Shown piece by piece: positions 12,851-24,191 of a stretch of 64,000 nt of DNA (the first letter of the stretch is position 1; each line of letters begins with the position of its first letter). The notes beneath the pieces are model-generated. The model made no database searches, had not been told where the DNA came from, and was given only the letters and a program-made list of their open reading frames with translations. The stretch covers positions 9,262,883 through 9,326,882 of the forward strand of contig OY979725.1 in assembly GCA_963855995.1 (NCBI GenBank). Reading direction: 5' to 3'. The translations under genes were made by a program, and so were the position numbers. The DNA is from Muricea muricata. Lineage: Eukaryota; Cnidaria; Anthozoa; Malacalcyonacea; Plexauridae.

Positions 12851-12943
12851 ATGTATCATTTTAGTCTTGTACAAACACCACGTAAATTTATTCGTTGCAA
12901 TTAATACATTTACGTGGTGTTTGCACAAAACTAAACTGATATA
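12851..12943. mobile_element. Short MITE with ACACCACGTAAAT termini
   Basis: A near-perfect hairpin: CAAACACCACGTAAATTTAT pairs with TACATTTACGTGGTGTTTGC, and the pairing continues outward through TAGTCTTGT/ACAAAACTA. A second copy of the family is at 50236-50299, and a half copy (TTTACGTAGTGTTTCCACAAA) lies near 35445. Confidence 0.65.
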
Positions 12944-12954
12944 AGATTATGTTT

Positions 12955-13022
12955 GGGGTGTTAACCGCCTGAGTTTCATATATCCACACAAAAATATTTG
13001 CCTGACCAAGGCGGAGGTCAGA
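12955..13022 (-). repeat. Fragment of a tRNA-derived SINE-like repeat
   Basis: The segment TTGCCTGACCAAGGCGGAGG is the reverse complement of the region after the putative B box of the SINE-like element at 48270-48420 (CCGCCTTGGTCAGGCATATT), and the following GTGTGGATAT stretch is also shared. Only the 3' body is present here. Confidence 0.5.
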
Positions 13023-15232
13023 CTTGTGTATATGACCTTAGAGTTTGCAAGCGGTTCGAAGTGTGTGATGTCAATTCTGGGATTTCATCTAAATTTTTCA
13101 TTGTCTTTTTCTGCCCGAGAGCTCACAAACAAAGGAAAATTCTGCTCCGCATCTAAAATTCCGTCTAGTGGAAAACAATTACTTATTGTAATAGTTTGTT
13201 ATTTTATTAAGCTATTCAATAATACAATAAGTACCATAAGTTATTCAATAATCTATTATAATTTTGAAAAAGGTGAGACGTTCTCTGACAAAAATATATT
13301 TATTGTTTACGAGCTTTCGGCCACCAGTTTGTAGCTCTCCACGGGTACATATACAATGAGTAGTATAAAATGGAGCTAAATATGACGTATCATGTACAAT
13401 GTGAAATATGATAAGGCGATATTATTTTTTCTTTATTAAGACTGTATACTGTCGAGGAATGCCATGATTCTAGTGCTAGGCGACTACGGAAATTCCCTAT
13501 GCCAATGACTTTCGTGCTATCAAAGTCAATTACACAAAATTAGCACTGCCAACACTCTAATCAATAGATCCCTTAACCTTCCTACCACCGAAGTCGAAGA
13601 CGGAAAATTGAAAGTTTAAGCACGTAAGAGCAGCCGTCGCAATCAAATGGATCTCTGAAAGATCTCAGAAAACAAGAAAAGCTGAACACATCAGAAATGT
13701 TAAACAACATGAAAGTGAATGTAACTTCGCAAAATATGCATGCATGCGGCAATGATCTAATGTAATAATGTAATTGACTTTGATAAAATCGTGGCATACA
13801 TATACAGGCAAAGACCTCTTTCCTCCGCAGAGGCTTTTTAGTTTTTTAATATTCAGGATTTTTCTTTAGAAACAGGAATTTTTCCTTTTCAAGAAATCAT
13901 TTAAGGAATTTTGCCAAGGATTTTTTAAGATTTTGAGCAAAATCTCAAAGACCTAAAATAGTGATAATGAGTAGAAAAAGCAGTAGTTTATGAATGTAGT
14001 AACAATTGGCTATACGTTTTATATTTTCAAAATTCTGTTTTAACTTTAATAATAGGCTGTATAGTGTTAAAAATTAAACACTTAATTTACTTAAAAATTT
14101 CTGTCGCTTGTTGCACATTATTATTAGATCAAAGGCCAAAAGGTGCTTTTTGTAAAGGATTAAAATAATAACAGTACGATTTAGGTAGCTGCCTACGATT
14201 TAGCCATTTAGAAATTTGAAACTTCATGAATTTTGAAAGTTGAAACTCCACTTTTAAGCATATCAAATATGATTGCGAGAGCAAAAATATGATGGCCACT
14301 CCCTAGTCTTCCATGGCATCGTCTAAAACGCGGAACATGGAATGGAACAACTGGAATACCTGGAACAACTAGAACAGCTGGAACAACTAAAAATTTTCGA
14401 TTTTTAGCATTTTTCTGAATTTTAGCATGTATGGAAGTACACACAACGCTCAATGAGCTTTCTGAATTATGAAAAACGCGCAGACAGAATACAGTTCTAA
14501 CAAATTACTTACACGAAAATATCGACAGTCAAAATTAAACGAGGATTAAGTTGGATTGTAATGGTATCTTGGAAACCAGTTTACACTGTTCAGTTTTTGA
14601 AAAGAAGACATTTTGGTAAAATAGCCTAACCTAGCCCATTAAAGAAAATGTGCGTTCCTCGCGGAAGCCAAATTCTTATTGTCTGAGAATATGCCTTTCA
14701 CGCAAAACAGGCATTGCTCAAACAGACCGAATGCAACACAATATTTCGGTTTTCAAAACCGAATAAAACCGTCAACGAAAAGAAGACCAGATAGTTTGAA
14801 TTGCTCAAAGCAAGTACTTAAAAGACAATCAGGGGCGAAACTAGCACCTTCTAGTTGGGGGGGGGGGGGGAAAGGGTTCACTGCCCTGCCGTTATGTAAA
14901 TGGACTAAATAAAAATGACTTCAAAATTAATATAGATAAACCATCGAGGTACAGTGGCGTAGCCAGGGTGATTGTTTTAGGGGGGCAACATGCGAGAGGC
15001 GAAGACGATATGCTCCTCCGGGAAAATTTTGAAATCTACAGTTCCGCAAATGCGATTTCCTGCATTTTCGGGTGAGATTTAGCAGAAAAAAGCTTGCTTT
15101 TGAGGATTATGTGGTGCATAAAAGACGTCATTTTTATTTTATTGTATATTAAGATTATAATAAATATTTGCTCTACAAAATCTTTGTGTTGAGCACTCTG
15201 ATATCTACTACAAACAAAAAAATCAAAATTAT

Positions 15233-15975
<743 letters not shown>

Positions 15976-16512
15976 ATTGTATTTGTCATTTTAAGTCCTG
16001 TGGCACACTGGAATGACTAATGTTGAAGGCCGAACACTTTTAAAAAACTCATTTTAATTTAATGTTAATTTCCCTAAAATGGCTATCCGATCTTTGATGA
16101 CCAAGTGGCCATTTTGGACAGAAGTACATGCGAAACATACAATGTGAGCTATTTAATAATACAAAGATATTTTCGTCAATATATCATCAATTTACCAACA
16201 GCGACCTTAAACAACTTGCTCGATTCTTTTTTTGATTTGTCTATTTGTGCACGATATTTTTCTCCGTATTTTTTTAATGCGCAAATTTTTTTTTGGTATT
16301 TGCCCAGCCCTCCCCTCAAAAATTTAATGGTCCGTCCCTAACTAACTGCCTAACTACCACGAGCAACGATTTTGAGCTCCGCTAGTGTGAATTAGTAACC
16401 CTGGCCCAACCTGGCCCCGGGCTTACGCCCGGAACGGCGCTTGGCTCGGGGACACGAAGGAGTACGAAGAGACAGTGGACAGGCACCGGCACATACGGCA
16501 GTGAGCAGCAAT

Positions 16513-18045
16513 ATGTCTTTCACAGCTCTCAAATGTTTGATTTTTCACATTCTCGCTACTATTTTGGTTGGATGCCTTGGTTTGGTTGTCTGTTTTATGG
16601 GATATTTGTATTATATCCATAAAATCAACGATCATTTGCCTGGACCACCTCGTTCAAGCTTCGTATGGGGTCATCTACCAGATTTTTGGAAGTACAAAGC
16701 GACGACTGGTGGAATGATGATCGAGTTTCTGCTGGAAAAACGACTGGAACACGGGCCGATATTTATACTTTTCTTCCTCCATAGACCTTTGGTATTTTTG
16801 GGTGATGCAACCTATTTGCGACATGTTTTCATAAACAATCAATACAGCCTCGTAAAGAATCCATATCACTTTTTGAAAGTTGGTTTTATTTATGGCGAGA
16901 GAGCCGTTGGTTATGGACTTGTAACGAATACAAATCATTACTCCTGGCGCAAACGACGGAAACTTATGAACCCAGCCTTTCATCGCAAATCCTTAAAAAA
17001 TTTTGTGAGCAATTTCAACAATGTTTGTGACATGTTTTTGTCTCGCATGAACACAGTTGTTGATGGTGGTAAGCCTACCAGTATGGTTCAGGAATTTGCA
17101 AATGTCACTTTGGAAGTGATTAGTCAAGTGTCATTCAATATCAACACGAATGCTATCGAGAACCCCAACTCCCAATTCCCCCAAGCAATACGACGCTATA
17201 TGACTGGAGTGCAGGACAATATTGAAAATCCACTTCCCTCTACCCTTCTTTCAATATTCCAGTTTAAGATATTTCAAAATGCTACCAAAAGAGAGCAAAT
17301 TAATGCAGCAAGATTTCTCAGAAAGTTTGCCACTGATTGTGTCTCTGCTCGAATGCAGGACATTGCCAACGACAAAACAGTTCCAGATGACTTATTGAGT
17401 CTTTTAGTTCAAGATCATGGTAGTCTGTCTCTGGATGACATCATTGATGAGTTTTTGACCATATTTATTGCTGGACAAGAGACTACTTCCAATTTGTTGT
17501 CATTTGCCTTGTACGAAGTCATTAGAAACCCCCATGTTGAAGAAAAACTTTTGAATGAAGTAAACGAAGTGCTTGGTGAACGTGACCATGTTGACTTTGA
17601 TGATTTGGGAAACCTGAAATATCTTGGTCAAGTTTTTGAGGAAGCTTTAAGAAAATACTCAGTAGCGCCAGCACTTGGAAGAGTGTTAATAAAAGATATT
17701 ACAGTTGGGGGATACAATATTCCAAAGGGAAATGAGATTCTAACTCGGCAGCTTCTTTTCGCAATGAATCCGGAAATTTGGAAGAATCCAGAAGTTTTCG
17801 ACCCAGACCGATTTTTGGATTCAAAAACCATTCCAGATTTGAGCATGATCCAGTTTCCATTTTCCATTGGTGCACATACTTGCATTGGGCAGACTTTTGC
17901 CAGGTTCGAGTCGAAGGTTATCCTTGCCAGACTGCTGCAGAGGTTTCATTTCAGATTATTACCAGGACAGACAAATAAGATGAAGGAAAGATTGACAATC
18001 ACTCCCCAGGATGGCATCATTTGTGAAATCACCAGGCGTGAGTAA
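16513..18045 (+). CDS. CYP46A1-like: CYP46A1-like cytochrome P450, copy 1
   Basis: Intronless frame of 510 residues from ATG 16513. The frame is open further upstream but has no other ATG. An N-terminal membrane anchor (about residues 5-31) is followed by the hinge HLPGPPRSSF. The I-helix is AGQETT (from residue 320), the K-helix ExxR is EALR, the PERF-type motif is DPDRF, and the haem ligand is Cys457. The overall pattern (LPGPPR..F.WGHLP, GLVTN...WRKRRKLMNPAF, LLQRF.FRLLPGQ) resembles CYP46A1, cholesterol 24-hydroxylase, but the substrate here is unknown. Oddity: the haem loop reads FSIGAHTCIG, with His455 where nearly all P450s have Arg, and the K-helix has KYSVAP where copy 2 has KYPVAP. 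The gene lies in the same orientation as copy 2, about 9 kb upstream of it. Codons outside these positions look intact. Confidence 0.93.
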   Translation: MSFTALKCLIFHILATILVGCLGLVVCFMGYLYYIHKINDHLPGPPRSSFVWGHLPDFWKYKATTGGMMIEFLLEKRLEHGPIFILFFLHRPLVFLGDATYLRHVFINNQYSLVKNPYHFLKVGFIYGERAVGYGLVTNTNHYSWRKRRKLMNPAFHRKSLKNFVSNFNNVCDMFLSRMNTVVDGGKPTSMVQEFANVTLEVISQVSFNINTNAIENPNSQFPQAIRRYMTGVQDNIENPLPSTLLSIFQFKIFQNATKREQINAARFLRKFATDCVSARMQDIANDKTVPDDLLSLLVQDHGSLSLDDIIDEFLTIFIAGQETTSNLLSFALYEVIRNPHVEEKLLNEVNEVLGERDHVDFDDLGNLKYLGQVFEEALRKYSVAPALGRVLIKDITVGGYNIPKGNEILTRQLLFAMNPEIWKNPEVFDPDRFLDSKTIPDLSMIQFPFSIGAHTCIGQTFARFESKVILARLLQRFHFRLLPGQTNKMKERLTITPQDGIICEITRRE

Positions 18046-18255
18046 CAGGGGATTCTACTTTTTGGGTTTCATTGAGATGTACTTAACCACGACTTGCTTG
18101 TTTTTAGGGGCAAGGTTTTTAATATAAGGACATCATATGTGATAGGCAGGCTACTAAAATTGTTAAACATTTCATGAATTTCTTATGCATTTTTGTGATT
18201 ATGTGGTTTCTTTTTAATTTTGAGAAAAAAAGTAGCTTATATTATATATAAACTA

Positions 18256-18698
18256 CAGGGTGCCCCCACAAAAGTGGAGTTCTGCACTCAAGTTTAAATT
18301 TTGAAAAGAGTATTGAAAAGAATGTGTTTGGGGCGACATGCTGTAAATTTTGTCAAAAGAAAGTACTAAAATAATTTGTTAATTAGTGAAAAACATTCTA
18401 TTAATTACAACAAGAATTGCTTTTTGTGTGGAACATTAAGTGAACATTAGTCAGTCTCAAACTACCCATGTGGCACCAGTGAAATTATCTGCTTTTTTGG
18501 AGTATCTCAAATTGACCAATTGCGCTAAAATTGTTCCTGTGGTCTTATTACATATATAATAATACCTAAATATACTAAATAATACCTTGTTCAAAAGGCA
18601 AATGAACAAGCCTTAAACCCAAAAATTAGTTGCTCTTATGATCAAGTTATCATTCAGCAATCAATCTTAGAAGTTGGATGTTTTTTTGGGACACCCTG
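18256..18698. mobile_element. Tc1/mariner-like MITE (CAGGGTGYCCC ends), copy 1
   Basis: About 443 bp bounded by CAGGGTGCCCCCACAAAAG and its diverged reverse complement TTTTTTTGGGACACCCTG, flanked by TA on both sides. No transposase frame was seen. It interrupts the dispersed repeat that follows the P450 gene, so it arrived after that repeat. It is related by its termini to 28925-29286. Confidence 0.7.
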
Positions 18699-18995
18699 TA
18701 TGTTGCTTTTTTCTTTTTCTATGTGACCACTTTCAAACATGTATCAGTGATATTTGCAAAAACATGTTGTTGTTTTTTTCATTTCTACACTAAGTCTTTA
18801 AAAATGTACTTGATGTAGTTTTATTTTAAACCAGTTTAATACGTTTGCTAACCAGTATAAAATGTTTAGAGGTATTTTTTCGTTGGGTTCAATCTTTAAT
18901 TTAAAATTTGCCATTTTGTTGTTAAAAAACGTAATTAAGTTTTTGACTTTGTGCAACCATCTTGTTTTTAGTACTTACTCGCGGTACACGAGCCT

Positions 18996-19273
18996 GACGT
19001 GAGCAGTATGAGCGTGACATGAGCAATATGGGCGTGACATGAGCAATATGAGCGTGACATGAGCAATATGAGCGTGACATGAGCAATATGAGCGTGACAT
19101 GAGCAATATGAGCGTGATATGAGCGTGACACGAGCAATATGAGCGTGACACGAGCAGTATGAGCGTGACACGAGCAGTATGAGCGTGACACGAGCAATAT
19201 GAGCGTGACTTGAGCAATATGAGCGTGACATGAGCAATATGAGCGTGACATGAGCAATATGAGCGGGACATGA
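18996..19273. repeat. 20-bp minisatellite, about 14 copies
   Basis: Tandem units of GAGCAATATGAGCGTGACAT with variants (CAGTATG, GACACG, GACTTG) and one shortened unit near 19117. All three frames of the minus strand stay open through it, which explains overlapping open frames there. The homologous place in the duplicated flank (about 21495-21530) has only about two decayed units, so the expansion is specific to this copy. It has no spacers, so it is not a CRISPR array. Confidence 0.9.
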
Positions 19274-19774
19274 GCTCCTATTCGGCTCATAATAGCATAG
19301 ACACATAGGATGCCTCAGACAGGCGCTTTGTAGAAGCCCTGTACTTCAAGTTTCTTGTTACATTGGGTGGAAATTCGTTTCCTTATTCTACAAGATGCCC
19401 TATGTTGTATGTTTGATAATTAGCAGTTAGATTATGAGCTCGAGGTTTCTGATAGCAATCAACTATGAACACTTAGAAGTTGAGATAAATCTAATTGTTT
19501 TAGTAGAATCTGAGATAGATGATTGATTTTTAAGTTATTTTGCTGAAAAAAATATTGCAATTTATCTTTGACTTGAAAAAAACACACAAGACATTTTTTG
19601 CTGCTCGCTATCTATCAGGCGATAGATAGCGAATAGGGTAGTTAATCAAATCACAATATTTGCATTATTAGTACGCTAGTATAGTTCTACTAAATTGCAA
19701 TTAGACGCCATTTTCGTTAGCACTACGATAAGTATAAGGCCTTGCTATAAGCTTAACTGCTAAGGTCACGGTAC

Positions 19775-19935
19775 TCACACAGCCAAAAGTTACAACAAGT
19801 ATGTTGACATCTTGCATCAGACATGTTATCAAGCGGAATATCAGAATGTGTTCGCATGACTTGCGACAGCTTGTTGACGACAAGTCTGTTGCAAGTTGTC
19901 AACACTGAGTCTTGTTGCAAGTTGATATTTGTCTT
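19775..19935. repeat. Second copy of the ACAAGT/TTGCAAGT dispersed repeat
   Basis: Homologous to 1917-2060: both contain CACAGCCAAAA, TTGACATCTTGCA, CAGCTTGTTGA and GACAAGTCTGTTGCAAGTTG in the same order. Non-coding. Confidence 0.6.
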
Positions 19936-19983
19936 GCTTGCTTGCTTGCATGTTGTTCCAGCAATTCTTGTGATAAATATTAG

Positions 19984-20094
19984 AGCTTGGATATATAGAG
20001 AAGGCTTTCTTGAATCATTATTTCACGAAATTCTCTCCTCTTGCTCCGACACTTTTGAATTAATGATTCACGAAAGCCTTCTTATATCCAAGCT
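19984..20094. mobile_element. Hairpin element next to the P450 relic
   Basis: AGCTTGGATATATAGAGAAG at the left pairs with the right end CTTCTTATATCCAAGCT. The arms extend for about 39 bp to TTGAATCATTA/TAATGATTCA around a 30-bp loop. Non-coding and MITE-like. Confidence 0.7.
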
Positions 20095-20194
20095 CAAACA
20101 CTCTCTTAACGTGCAGGGCAGCTCAATTACGCTCAACCTTCTATATAATTCGGTTTTTGTGTCTGTTTTGTCCCCTTTTTTGTATCGTCCTGTT

Positions 20195-20215
20195 GAAGTC
20201 ACCAGGCGTGAGTAA
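20195..20215 (+). pseudogene. Relic 3' end of a third CYP46A1-like gene
   Basis: The last seven codons, reading EVTRRE and stop, match the C-terminus of both complete copies (EITRRE, EVARRE). The sequence after the stop matches the 3' flank of copy 1 through about 21600. Nothing resembling the P450 body is found upstream, where the hairpin element and dispersed repeats sit instead. The open frame running in from upstream is fortuitous. It is the breakpoint of a partial duplication or a deleted third gene. Confidence 0.65.
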
Positions 20216-21600
20216 CTGGTGGATTATAATTCTTGGGTTTCAATGAGAGTCCTGAAGGGCTGAAATGGGAGTTGCTTATTTTTGGCTGGGAAAAAGGATT
20301 CCACTGCACTGGCATAGAGACTTAGCAGCAAAAAACAATGGTACAAGTGATAAGTATATCAAGTAATAAATATATCAAGAAAATCTTTTCAAAATAATTC
20401 AAGTTTGCCCTGATTAATGTTTGTTTTAGCGGATTTAGTCAAAATTTAGGCATGGAAATGCGAATAGAACCCATCATTGAGGACCCTCATCAATCATGTG
20501 ATGAAATAGCACCTGGGTGGGGATTGACCCTTTCAACTAAAATAACCAAGGAACAAAACAATGACACACAAGCACTCCCCCCCCCCCCCCCATGTGACAT
20601 CACATGAGATCGAAGTGTTGTGTTTGATTGGTATGTTATATAATTATTTTACAACATTAATTCAGTAATAGAAGTTATGAATAATTATCGTAGATGAGTA
20701 GTATAAGCTAGAACTTTCCAAACAATGTTTTGCAATGGATGTTCAAACATCTAATTTAACTTTTTTTGCACAAGAACGAGGCTCGCGTGCTTTAGATGAC
20801 AAAATTATAGCATGACACATTTTGATGTTGTGATTTAATAAATTGACATTCAGGATAATTTTTTCAGTTTGAGTTTGCATCTGCTCAGAATGTTTTCATT
20901 TTCAATGCTATAAGAATTGCTTTAATTTGTGTTTGACCAACGGACAAGTCGACTGTTGAACAATGACCTCAACCTTTTTACTCCCATCAAACTTTAACTG
21001 CTTCCTCTTGACTGGCTTCCGAAACTTAAGCTCGACTTGCTTAATTGTTCATTTGCGGCAAGGTTATAGGAAGGTAATAGATGTGCTAGACAGGTTACCA
21101 AAATCATTCAACATTTGACGAATTTTGACATTTGTGTCAAAATTTTGACAAATGTCTTTTGACATTTCTTGTGATAGTTTTTTCTGAAAATTTTGAGAAA
21201 AAATTGGCTATAAACTATATAATTTACTTTTCTTGATTTGTTTTTGTATGTGACTATTTTCAAAAGCATGTCTTTTGCCGCTGCCATTTCAACTCCAAAC
21301 ATTCGCCATTTTGTCGCTACCAACGTTTTTAGCTAGTAGCAATTAGTAATTAGCAATTGAGCGTGCACCCTGCTTTTTTACGTGTTTGTTTCGTATTATG
21401 AAACTTGATGTTTATTGGTCGAAACTTTCATGTTGGTATGGACGGAGCCAATGTTACTAAGGCCTGCTTGGTGCACGCTCAATTGCAAACGGCGGTATGA
21501 GCCTGATATGAGGAATATGATTTATATGAGCCCGTGCAATTGAGCTGATATATACAACACAGAATAGCATAGGATGCTCCGGCAGGCAGCTTAAAGCGAA
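20216..21600 (+). repeat. Duplicated P450 3' flank with dispersed repeat
   Basis: Homologous to the 3' flank of copy 1. Within it, 21025-21310 is a dispersed repeat that also occurs in reverse orientation at 53080-53330. Shared words are ACTTGCTT, TTTGCGGCAAGGTTAT and TTTCTGAAAATTTTGAGA. A poly-C run lies at 20579-20591. Confidence 0.6.
21354..21485. mobile_element. 132-bp MITE with perfect 16-bp ends
   Basis: CAATTGAGCGTGCACC at the left and GGTGCACGCTCAATTG at the right are exact reverse complements. The centre is AT-rich without an ORF. It is present in the duplicated flank only, not at the corresponding place after P450 copy 1, so it was inserted after the duplication. Confidence 0.8.
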
Positions 21601-22367
21601 TGAAACTTGCTCACTTTTCCAATATATTGACATATTTCAAGAGCAGAGAAAACCAATTCCTCTAAGCAAATAAGAAACGTCTATTTTAGTAAACGAATAA
21701 AGAGAGTAATTTTTTTTAAAATTAAATTTATTTGATACATAATCGCGTTAGAAGCCATATCTTTTCAACTTGATTTTCTCTTGAGAATTCCTCTGAATTC
21801 TTTTAGTTTTCCGTAGTCGCAAGCAAAAAACTACGGAAAACACAAGGTTCAGAGTAACTCTCAAAACCTCTGTGGAGAGAGATCTTGATTGGTACTATTA
21901 TATATAACCACGGTACTTTATTGCTATTCACTTGCTAGTTATTTTGTAACTTCTTACCATGCCATTGTTGCAGTGCTGAAAAAATAAATTGGTTGTCTCA
22001 GGTGCATTTTACTTGACCTATATTTTTTTTGGTTGTTTTGACCAAATAATACTGATCAAAAGAAAATGCGTTTGAGAAAACCAATTTTAAATTGGCTATT
22101 GAGTGCATTGGTTATCTATTACAGTGTATTTTTGACGGTTTAAAATTAGTACAATTATACTTCATTATTGGCAGGGATTGGAAAAAAATTGTGAACATGT
22201 TTTAAAAAACCAAACAAAATTTGCAAATTCGTATTCGTTATCAGTGCACCCACCATATTGACACGATTGTGTATTATTACGGAGAATAATTGGATTATTT
22301 ATCTTGATGTTCGTATCGTTTTTCTCTTAGTACACGTGGACAAAATAGGACATTCAAATACGAATAT

Positions 22368-24191
22368 TTAGAACGATTCAGCTGTCTTATCAGATTTACA
22401 AATATATCCAATTGAAGGAATCTCGCTATTTAATAATTGTGAGATTTCTGCTAAGTCTTGTCCTCTTTTCTCAAGATCTTCTGACTTCGTCCACGACATG
22501 TCATACTCAAGTTTGTAACTGCCACGAAAATTATGTGGACATGATTCTCCCCATTCCTACAACAAAAGAAGGTAAATGGGTTGTAGCAATCGTTAAGTTA
22601 CGAGTACGGAAAGCTCTGTTCCATTTGCAATGTGATACAGTGATGCAATCGTCAGTGCAATCGCCTTTTGCTTCTGAAGCCCGTTTTAGCACAGTTGGTT
22701 TTAGCGTATTTCATCTTTTCGCAACTACTCAGGCAGATACGGACACAATTGAATACGCTACGTTTCTCTACGATTCAAGTAGAAAACGGCCTTAACTTTT
22801 CATTCTTTCAACGGCTTTCTGGCCCCAAACGCAACAAAGCCAATCAAATGCTCAGTTTACAAACCAGCTCGCGAATTCCGAAATGAACTTTTTAACTTTG
22901 CAACCACGTTCGGAACATTACAGTGAAACGTTCTCTGATTATCGATTCCAAACACAAGAAAAGGGGAACTTTAATGATTGGTAAATAATTATCACTTATT
23001 TACTGGTACGTGATACGCTTTTGTCCAGTCGCAATACAGAAAAATTGAACTTTGACACTAATTATATAACAATTTAAGTTATACATGTAGCTGAGGATGT
23101 CTATTTGCATAGTGCATATTTTAAAACCTGACAAGATAAAACAACCAGTAGAAAAGAAATATAAAGTATGTCCCATTGAAGGCATACCTCCGGTGAGACC
23201 ATTGAAAAGTAAGACGTTCCGTCTTTACGACGATATAAGTGGTACATTTTGCCCGGGATTTTCTTAAAATTACAAGCAGCATGATGGAGCGTTGCGTCTT
23301 CTTTCGCTTCTTCCAGAACTTTTCTTGCCTAAACAAAAACGCAAGATTAAAATACAGTCGATTGTCGTTATAGCCGAACGCCGATTTAGTATCCGTAATA
23401 ATAGGTAATAGTAATACCAGTGCTTTTTTGTCGCAAAATGTCGAGTTTATCCCAACTTCTAGCAGTGGTTTGCGTGATAAAAAAGGTAAATTCATGTTAC
23501 TGTAAAAAGTACTGAAAAAATTAATTTAGCTACTGTCATTGCTTTAACGAGAATAGGACGATAAAAATATTAGTTAGGGACTATTGCAATAATATTTAGA
23601 ATATAGTTTTGGTGTCCCTAATGAAAAAGCGTCCGCAAGACAGTCCTGAGTTGACTGTGTAATGATAGAAATGCTAGAAATAAATAAAATGATGTAATTG
23701 TATGCATAAAAAGAAAACAAGGAAGGCTTGCTGTAAAAAGGAAGAAATTTACTCCTTCTGTCTTCAGCCAAATCTTTAATAGAATAAAAAACTCGCTTGT
23801 TGATTGAGTTCGGTAATCTGACTCAGGTTTTCTGGTTGCATAATTATATTTTTTTCATAAGAATGCCCAATATAATAAAGTATAGTACCTGGTCTTGTAA
23901 ATGTCGTATCTGATCGGCAATAACAATTAATTTGTTTGTCGCTATAGCTTTAACGAATTCATCTGCTTTTTGGACCTCTTTCGCCAGTGTAACAATATCG
24001 GTAGGATCAGATATGCGATGAACAGTTCTTGGATCAACCAAACTCGAACTTGCTTCAGATGGAGGAACAGTATGGGCAACCCCTGCAATACATGGTGGAA
24101 AATTTTATAACAAACATACTTGGGGATTGGATGCGTCATGGAGGGCAGGATGTTTTCCAAACATACCCTGGAAGTTTCCTAAAGTTCGCAT
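22368..24191 (-). CDS. C1orf50: C1orf50 homologue (DUF2452 protein)
   Basis: Four exons on the minus strand: 24191-24167, 24082-23889, 23328-23188 and 22556-22368 (stop TAA). The total of 549 nt encodes 182 residues in consistent phase. Exon 2 carries [18 protein letters not shown] and [20 protein letters not shown]. Exon 3 gives [20 protein letters not shown] then [20 protein letters not shown]. Exon 4 gives [20 protein letters not shown] then SWTK. These match the conserved order of vertebrate C1orf50 (about 200 residues), whose molecular function is not established. Splice sites are canonical (donors GTATGT, GTACTA, GTATGC; acceptors TGCAG, TTTAG, TGTAG). The 25-nt first exon is the least certain, although it alone gives a Met in the right phase with an 84-nt intron. 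The gene sits between P450 copies, on the opposite strand. The final exon has an unrelated 127-residue open frame on the other strand. Confidence 0.88.

Larger units (their letters stand above)
18025..19320 (+). repeat. 3' flank of P450 copy 1, duplicated at 20195-21600
   Basis: From the last codons of copy 1 onward the sequence is homologous, in the same order, to 20195-21600. Shared marks are ACCAGGCGTGAGTAAC, then TTGGGTTTCA, a block around ACATTTCATGAATTT/ACATTTGACGAATTT, then TTTTGAGAAAAAA, and finally CATAGGATGC. This copy has since gained the Tc1/mariner-like element at 18256-18698 and the expanded 20-bp minisatellite. Confidence 0.65.

Noticed and set aside
18996-19273. Possible CRISPR array
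   Set aside because: The units are contiguous 20-mers without spacers, and the context is animal DNA.
18922-19306. Three overlapping minus-strand frames rich in Ser-Tyr-Cys-His
   Set aside because: They are products of the 20-bp minisatellite, read in all three frames.
19823-20194. 130-codon frame ending in the P450 C-terminus
   Set aside because: Only the last seven codons match a P450. The rest crosses a dispersed repeat and a hairpin element.
22412-22795. 127-codon plus-strand frame with a hydrophobic start
   Set aside because: It has no ATG start and is the shadow of the last C1orf50 exon on the minus strand plus intron.
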